From positions 1-6,018 of the forward strand of contig CALAXC010000210.1 in assembly GCA_937894775.1 (NCBI GenBank): a stretch of DNA of 6,018 bases, read 5' to 3'. Below, piece by piece: positions 1 through 3,445 of the stretch. The notes below the pieces were generated by a model. That model was not told the DNA's origin, made no database searches, and saw only the letters and a list, made by a program, of their open reading frames with translations. This DNA comes from an uncultured Clostridia bacterium (GTDB lineage: Bacteria; Bacillota; Clostridia; Oscillospirales; CAG-272). Every line of letters begins with the position of its first letter. Position 1 is the first letter of the stretch. Position numbers and translations under genes: made by a program.

Positions 1-1
1 C

Positions 2-571
2 GGAGAGTACACATGGCTCGAAAACAAAAACGGAGGTGTCAAGCAGAACTATTTCGACCTCTTCCCCAATGCCACACTCTCATATGCTCTCAACGATCGT
101 AGCAGCAACATGCTTATAGCACAGTACTCGCGCAATATTTACCGTCCGTCGTTCTCGGTGTTGAACAACTATCAGGTGCGCATCTCGGAGTATACGACCG
201 TTATCGGCAATCCGAATCTTACGCCCCAGTACTCCTCGAACCTCTCGCTTACATATGTGTTGAACTATAAGTATACCTTCTCGTTGGTGGGACAGTTCGT
301 GCGCGACGTGATACAGCAACAGATGTTTACGCAACCCGACTCGGACGTGATATATTACCAGCATGTCAATTCGGCCGAACAGAATTCGTATGGTGTTGCG
401 ATGAGTCTGCCGTTCGAGGTAACCAAGTGGTTCTCGTTCAACTACGACTTGCAGATGTTGCAGATGGATACAAAGAATGTGAACAGAATACATAAAACCA
501 CAAACACCATTGACAGTATTGTAAAGATTTTTGCCTTTGTTGATTGTTTCATGATTATTTCTCCCTTTTAA
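2..571 (+). CDS. Partial outer-membrane beta-barrel protein (TonB-receptor-like, OMP_b-brl family), truncated at both ends
   Basis: The frame is open from base 2 at the window edge to a TAA at 569-571. Bases 2 to about 475 read as the C-terminal barrel of a Bacteroidota outer-membrane beta-barrel family protein. Recognisable family signatures are YFDLFPNATLSY (residues ~18-29), YSRNIYRPSFSVLNNY (~42-57) and GNPNLTPQYSSNLSLTY (~70-86). These are followed by alternating aromatic/polar strands such as YTFSLVGQFVRDVI and KWFSFNYDLQ. Such proteins sit in the outer membrane and are often tied to substrate uptake; no substrate can be assigned. The family normally continues well beyond this point and ends in an aromatic residue. 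Here the barrel pattern stops near residue 157, and the last ~30 codons (IHKTTNTIDSIVKIF...) are not barrel-like and lie antisense to another gene's start. I read the tail as accidental read-through past a junction. No plausible true start lies inside the window; the internal ATG at 110 is not one. Confidence 0.8.
   Translation, partial: GEYTWLENKNGGVKQNYFDLFPNATLSYALNDRSSNMLIAQYSRNIYRPSFSVLNNYQVRISEYTTVIGNPNLTPQYSSNLSLTYVLNYKYTFSLVGQFVRDVIQQQMFTQPDSDVIYYQHVNSAEQNSYGVAMSLPFEVTKWFSFNYDLQMLQMDTKNVNRIHKTTNTIDSIVKIFAFVDCFMIISPF
449..466. repeat. 9-bp tandem repeat TTGCAGATG x2 beside the junction
   Basis: TTGCAGATG occurs at 449-457 and again at 458-466, encoding LQM-LQM in the barrel frame. It lies within ~25 bases of the point where the barrel pattern ends. 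It may be native coding sequence or microhomology that helped a misjoin. Confidence 0.5.
455..490. other. Junction between Bacteroidota-like and Clostridia-like DNA (probable assembly chimera)
   Basis: To the left, the plus-strand frame carries a conserved barrel with balanced base composition. To the right, the sequence turns AT-rich, and the minus strand carries a gene start with a Gram-positive ribosome binding site whose coding sense runs leftward into the barrel gene and is lost there. Both genes are cut at the same place, in opposite orientations. The exact breakpoint cannot be placed from sequence alone; it lies roughly between the second TTGCAGATG repeat and the hydrophobic codons of the minus-strand gene. 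Confidence 0.65.
475..552 (-). CDS. 5' fragment of a secreted or membrane protein gene, cut off at the junction
   Basis: An ATG at 552-550 is preceded by AAAGGGAG (569-562) with about eight bases between AGGGAG and the ATG, a good Gram-positive ribosome binding site. The reading is MKQSTKAKIFTILSMVFVVL followed by CILF: a Lys-rich n-region and then a long hydrophobic stretch, typical of a signal peptide or N-terminal membrane anchor. The frame runs on leftward into the barrel gene, where it loses its character and meets a TAG at 444-442, so only about 25 residues are native. The ATG lies 29 bases after the stop of the 334-residue gene, with no terminator hairpin visible between them, which suggests co-transcription. 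Its product cannot be identified from this much sequence. Confidence 0.6.
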
Positions 572-581
572 AAATTTATAT

Positions 582-1586
582 TTATTTCATTTTGCTTGAT
601 GGCATATTAAACCCCAGTTTATGATGCAATTCATATTGCCGTTTTACAATTTTAGAGGTCTCCGTATAAAAAGGTGCAGGCCCCTCAAATTCAGTATCGC
701 CGACGGTCATATCGGCCCGGATTGCAGAATCGTAAATAGATCTTCCGAAAAACGGGATTTTAATCTTCGCCAAAGGCGTTAGAAACCTTGCGTGGTATTC
801 CACCTCTGCCGCAAAGGAATAGAACGATGTATTTCCCGTGTGGGTTGCGAGAATTGCCAGAGTTTCTTGCTCGGTTAGTTCATCGCGATCCTCAAGGTAT
901 ATGTATTCATTATCACAAACAACACGCCACGCAGCTTTGTTCAATGCCTCAACAAAGCGTGGAAGTCTTGCAAGCTTTGCGGAAGTTTTATATGAAATAC
1001 TCTGCTGAACGATTTCTTTATAAAAATCGGGAACCTCAAGTTTTCCCTCACTCGCATACGAGGCAATCGTCTTTACATATCTATCAGCCACAAGATAAGC
1101 GCCCTGGGACTCTGGATTTTTGAAATACCTTTTCAGTGCTTTATGATGATGCTGACCTCTGTAAGCTACTACACGATTTACCTCAGCATTTAGTTTTCTC
1201 CTGTTTTCATCGGAAGGATCTGCAAGACAATCAAGCAGCCTTTCGCTTTCAAATGAAATAAAGGATATTGTCACACCCGGAGTGTCACCATCCGCCGGTG
1301 AGCCATCCTCCGTATCGTGCTCTTGCTCTCTCAGTTTCAAGAGGCTATAGGTGTAATCGTTATCGTTTGGAACAGCATACAGAAACCAATCATCGAAAAA
1401 CTTATCACACGCAAGACTTTCTCCGCTCGAATCGGGAAAGTCAAAAACGCCTTTCGTTGCGAGTATATTCGCTATAGACTTATAAACCATATAAAAGCCA
1501 TCGGAGGTTCCCAAAATATCATGCTCATCAATACACATATCTGAAAGCAAGCACTTAAAAATATTTGGTATGTTTTTATGCGACAT
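582..1586 (-). CDS. Hypothetical cytoplasmic protein, 334 aa, unrecognised family
   Basis: I do not recognise this protein. The start is ATG at 1586, because AAGGAGGT (1598-1591) lies four bases upstream. An in-frame TTG at 1601 would put the Shine-Dalgarno inside the coding region, so it is rejected. There is no signal peptide or membrane segment, and the composition is mixed and fairly acidic. Visible parts are an N-terminal region (1-85) with a Trp/Phe-rich patch (DKFFDDWFLY, 61-70), an acidic Gly/Pro/Asp linker (88-104), and a charged helical-looking middle (120-220) with an HHH run at 146-148. The C-terminal block (236-318) includes LTEQETLAILATHTGNTSFY, EVEYHARFLTPLAKIKIPFF and IYDSAIRADMTVGD; it is the most domain-like part. 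The coding pattern is clean, with no frameshift. The gene probably has its own promoter, is separated from the beta-helix genes by a hairpin, and is followed closely by the truncated gene at 552. No function is proposed. Confidence 0.85.
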   Translation of the reverse strand: MSHKNIPNIFKCLLSDMCIDEHDILGTSDGFYMVYKSIANILATKGVFDFPDSSGESLACDKFFDDWFLYAVPNDNDYTYSLLKLREQEHDTEDGSPADGDTPGVTISFISFESERLLDCLADPSDENRRKLNAEVNRVVAYRGQHHHKALKRYFKNPESQGAYLVADRYVKTIASYASEGKLEVPDFYKEIVQQSISYKTSAKLARLPRFVEALNKAAWRVVCDNEYIYLEDRDELTEQETLAILATHTGNTSFYSFAAEVEYHARFLTPLAKIKIPFFGRSIYDSAIRADMTVGDTEFEGPAPFYTETSKIVKRQYELHHKLGFNMPSSKMK

Positions 1587-1590
1587 TTTT

Positions 1591-1598
1591 ACCTCCTT
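1591..1598 (-). promoter_or_regulatory. Ribosome binding site AAGGAGGT that decides the start at 1586
   Basis: The minus strand reads AAGGAGGT, then AAAA, then ATG. The match to the anti-Shine-Dalgarno sequence is complete. It overlaps the codons that an in-frame TTG start at 1601 would translate, so the ATG at 1586 is preferred. Confidence 0.85.
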
Positions 1599-1636
1599 CA
1601 AGCAGACAGATATAACAATCCCACTTTGACTACATT

Positions 1637-1642
1637 ATTATA
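1637..1642 (-). promoter_or_regulatory. Candidate -10 box (TATAAT) for the 334-aa gene
   Basis: A perfect TATAAT lies on the minus strand about 50 bases upstream of the ATG at 1586. A TTGTCA at 1660-1655 resembles a -35 box, but only 12 bases separate it from the TATAAT, which is too short for the usual 16-18. The -10 box may work with a weaker -35, or the active pair may be offset in this AT-rich stretch. It sits just downstream of the recombinase remnant. Confidence 0.35.
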
Positions 1643-1665
1643 TTATTGTGGGTATGACAAACCTC

Positions 1666-1767
1666 TTACAAATCAAAGTGTTTTGGCGCATACACCACGA
1701 TTTTATCAATAAACTCGTGTATAAGTTCAGGTATCAGTTCCTTGAACGGTGAATTGTATTTTATGTA
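1666..1767 (-). pseudogene. Remnant of a large serine recombinase C-terminus (DUF4368-like)
   Basis: The minus strand from 1767 to the TAA at 1668-1666 encodes about 33 residues including ELIPELIHEFIDKIVVYAP. This resembles the C-terminal helix-strand signature (K-Y-x-x-x-x-E-L-T-P-E-x-x-x-E-F-I-D-K-I-V-V) of DUF4368-type large serine recombinases in Clostridia transposons and integrative elements. From memory of the family, that signature is followed by a GKR-type motif and a short beta-strand; here the frame ends at KHFDL-stop. Upstream, the frame runs into the terminator hairpin and a stop (1815-1813), so the resolvase and zinc-ribbon parts are absent. There is no start codon with a ribosome binding site. 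I read it as a decayed leftover of an excised or degraded mobile element. A chance match is possible because it is short. Confidence 0.5.
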
Positions 1768-1769
1768 TG

Positions 1770-1803
1770 ACAAAGGGTGTGCGAGAAATCGCACACCCTT
1801 TGT
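1770..1803 (-). terminator. Perfect 15-bp hairpin downstream of the 487-aa gene
   Basis: The arms are ACAAAGGGTGTGCGA (1770-1784) and its exact complement (1789-1803), around a 4-base loop that is GAAA on the plus strand and TTTC on the minus strand. It begins 13 bases after the stop codon of the beta-helix gene. The tract after it on the minus strand (TTTGTCATACATAAAAT) is only weakly T-rich, so termination may be inefficient, or the palindrome may have another role. The same stem sequence, with the loop inverted, recurs at 3402-3431. Confidence 0.7.
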
Positions 1804-1816
1804 GGTATGTAGTTAA

Positions 1817-3280
1817 TTATTCTTCATCGGTTTTTTCGTTGTTCTCGGTTGTGGGAACTGCTGTCTTCTTTTTTGAAACGCAGATCCAGATAGCAGCAGC
1901 CGAGGCAGCAAGTGCGAGGATAGAAAAGATTATCGCAAGCGAGCCTTCGCCGAAAAGAGAGGCAACGGATCCATTGGAAGCGGCGGTATCCGCAAATTGC
2001 GCCGCGCTCTTGTTATTAAAGGTTGCTTCTCCAAAATCGCAATCAACAAAGCTCAGACCGGCATTAGCAACATTGAAGAAGAAAGTGTCGTCAAGCCCCA
2101 GCAAAGGTTCGTTGTAGCTGAATTTACAATTGGTAAATGCGCTATTAAATCCACCGGCACAGTTTCCATAGAAAGCAAAGGATTTGTTTTGGGAAAGATC
2201 CGAATCAAATGCGTTGAAGACCGTAGCTTCAGACTCGATCAAATAAACCTGATTATTGTCGGAAAAGGTACACTTTTCAATAGTTAGGTAGCTGGCTTTG
2301 GAACTGATAACGGAAGTATATTTAAGTACATTACGGCTGACATAGGTTTCCTGTGCATAGCCGTTCTCTAAGAATTCGGTCTCTGTAATAGTAACCTTGC
2401 TCCCGTTCGAAATATCGATAATAGAGTAGGCAGCGAAACATGTTGTACCGTCATTTGTAAGCGTTAAACCATTGCCGATCACTTTACAACCTTCCATAAT
2501 CAGAGTACCGTCATCAACGTAAACTGCCGCTCCGTGTGTGCTTCGTTTAAATCCCTGATTATTTTCAAACGTTACGTCTGTGAAAACAGCGCTTCCATCA
2601 TCGATGTAAACACCCCCGCCATACACAGCATTGTACGATTCGTTATGAGAAACACAGCCTCCGTTCATAGTAAGAACTGCTCCATCATACACAGCGATAC
2701 CCGCACCATCGTCGTCATCGACGCGGTTGCCGACAATATTTACGTTGTTAAGCGTTAACTTCGAGTCGTCCTGCATATGGATACCGCCTGCACCGTTGCA
2801 GCTCCAGCCGCCGGTGATGGTGCCGTTATTGATGATAACGTCGGCATTATCATCAATATAGATAACCTCTCCATCGTATTCCCATTCCTTAAGATTGCGG
2901 TTGATGGTGTGATTGTTAAGGTTGAGCGTGATTCTGATGTCTTCTGTGATGTGGATGGTGCTCCACTCAAATCCGTCACCACCGTCGCCAAACTCGCCGT
3001 CCTCGTTGGCGGTCCAATCGGTGTAAAAGTCAACAACGATACGGTCGTATCCGTTGTTCTTCATTGTATCTTTGTCTTCTGCATAATCAACGGCAGCTTC
3101 CCAACCTTCTTCAAAGTTCTTGAAATTGCCGTTTTCAATTGGCACAATAGTGCCGTCCCTCTTCTGTGCGCTTACACTAAGGACAACTCCCTCTGCAGGT
3201 GCTTCTGCGGCAAATGCGGTGATTGAGAGCGCACCTGCCAACATACAGATTGTCATAAGGATTGCAAAAATTTTCTTCAT
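1817..3280 (-). CDS. Secreted, membrane-anchored right-handed beta-helix protein, 487 aa (one module)
   Basis: The start is ATG at 3280, with GAGAGGAGA (3296-3288) as ribosome binding site. Residues 1-24 are a signal peptide (MKKIFAILMT... ending TAFA), with probable cleavage after AFA or FAA. Residues ~31-130 form a cap-like segment with FEEGWEAAVDYA, IVVDFYTDWTA and an Asn-rich ITLNLNNHTINR. Residues ~136-420 are parallel beta-helix rungs with Gly/Asn turns: VIINNGTITGGW, NGAGGIH, DGAGIAVYDGA, LTMNGG, GGGVYIDDG, GAAVYVDDG. The module ends at VDCDFGEATF (412-421). A short stalk carries SLFGEGSL (441-448), then come a transmembrane helix (~447-468), KKK and an acidic tail ending KTDEE. This predicts an extracellular domain on a type I membrane anchor, without an LPXTG sorting motif. 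No polysaccharide-lyase catalytic set can be made out, so adhesion or ligand binding is as likely as enzymatic action. It is a paralogue of the 854-residue protein upstream. Confidence 0.9.
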   Translation of the reverse strand: MKKIFAILMTICMLAGALSITAFAAEAPAEGVVLSVSAQKRDGTIVPIENGNFKNFEEGWEAAVDYAEDKDTMKNNGYDRIVVDFYTDWTANEDGEFGDGGDGFEWSTIHITEDIRITLNLNNHTINRNLKEWEYDGEVIYIDDNADVIINNGTITGGWSCNGAGGIHMQDDSKLTLNNVNIVGNRVDDDDGAGIAVYDGAVLTMNGGCVSHNESYNAVYGGGVYIDDGSAVFTDVTFENNQGFKRSTHGAAVYVDDGTLIMEGCKVIGNGLTLTNDGTTCFAAYSIIDISNGSKVTITETEFLENGYAQETYVSRNVLKYTSVISSKASYLTIEKCTFSDNNQVYLIESEATVFNAFDSDLSQNKSFAFYGNCAGGFNSAFTNCKFSYNEPLLGLDDTFFFNVANAGLSFVDCDFGEATFNNKSAAQFADTAASNGSVASLFGEGSLAIIFSILALAASAAAIWICVSKKKTAVPTTENNEKTDEE

Positions 3281-3287
3281 AGTAATT

Positions 3288-3296
3288 TCTCCTCTC
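3288..3296 (-). promoter_or_regulatory. Ribosome binding site of the 487-aa gene
   Basis: The minus strand reads GAGAGGAGA, with eight bases between GGAG and the ATG at 3280. The strong match fixes the start, which also begins a canonical signal peptide. Confidence 0.8.
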
Positions 3297-3308
3297 AGTT
3301 TTTCGCTA

Positions 3309-3342
3309 CTGATAGTACCATTTTGAGTGATCGTAGTATCAG
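3309..3342. repeat. Inverted repeat around the expected start site of the 487-aa gene (operator or leader hairpin)
   Basis: CTGATAGTAC (3309-3318) and GTAGTATCAG (3333-3342) are inverted with one mismatch over ten bases and a 14-base spacer. The right arm coincides with where transcription should start, given the -10 box at 3351-3346. It could be an operator, a 5' untranslated-region hairpin, or chance. Confidence 0.35.
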
Positions 3343-3345
3343 TTT

Positions 3346-3375
3346 ATCATATGAAGCGTTACAAATGTGTTACAA
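3346..3375 (-). promoter_or_regulatory. Candidate promoter of the 487-aa gene
   Basis: The minus strand carries TTGTAA (3375-3370, four of six to the -35 consensus), an 18-base spacer, and TATGAT (3351-3346, five of six to the -10 consensus). Initiation would fall near 3339, giving a leader of about 59 bases with the ribosome binding site at its end. It lies downstream of the hairpin that closes the preceding gene, so the 487-residue gene can be transcribed independently. Confidence 0.5.
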
Positions 3376-3377
3376 AT
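3358..3377. repeat. Direct repeat GTTACAAAT x2 with 11-bp period at the -35 region
   Basis: GTTACAAAT occurs at 3358-3366 and 3369-3377, so the copies lie 11 bases apart, one helical turn. The second copy overlaps the candidate -35 box. Direct half-sites with this period are typical of OmpR/PhoB-type response regulators, and the Gram-positive PhoP site has TTAACA-like repeats. Only two copies are present. Binding by such a regulator is inference. Confidence 0.4.
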
Positions 3378-3401
3378 TAGAGGGAAAAACCAAAAATGCA
3401 T

Positions 3402-3431
3402 AAAGGGTGCACGATTTCTCGCACACCCTTT
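3402..3431 (-). terminator. Intrinsic terminator of the 854-aa gene
   Basis: The minus strand forms a 13-bp stem, AAAGGGTGTGCGA / TCGTGCACCCTTT, around a GAAA loop, starting 14 bases after the stop codon. It is followed by a T-rich tract (ATGCATTTTTGGTTTTT). Two neighbouring pairs are G-U wobbles in minus-strand RNA but would be C-A and A-C mismatches in plus-strand RNA, which indicates that the minus-strand transcript is the functional one. Confidence 0.8.
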
Positions 3432-3445
3432 GTGTCTGTATTAAA

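Noticed and set aside
80..493. Minus-strand frame of 137 codons opposite the barrel gene
   Set aside because: The barrel family signatures are on the plus strand. This frame begins at the junction and has no ribosome binding site.
1587..1601. TTG start adding five residues to the 334-aa protein
   Set aside because: The extra codons are made of the Shine-Dalgarno sequence itself (AAGGAGGT), so initiation at the ATG at 1586 is far more likely.
1655..1660. TTGTCA as -35 box for the 334-aa gene
   Set aside because: Only 12 bases separate it from the perfect TATAAT, and no good -10 box lies at 16-18 bases, so the pair is not called as a promoter.
1622..1680. 8-bp inverted repeat CACTTTGA / TCAAAGTG with a 43-base spacer
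   Set aside because: It is short and widely spaced in AT-rich DNA, one arm lies in the recombinase remnant, and its flanks do not match. It is probably chance.
2777..3226. Plus-strand frame of 149 codons opposite the 487-aa gene
   Set aside because: It has no ribosome binding site, its composition mirrors the sense strand, and the sense gene is clearly real.
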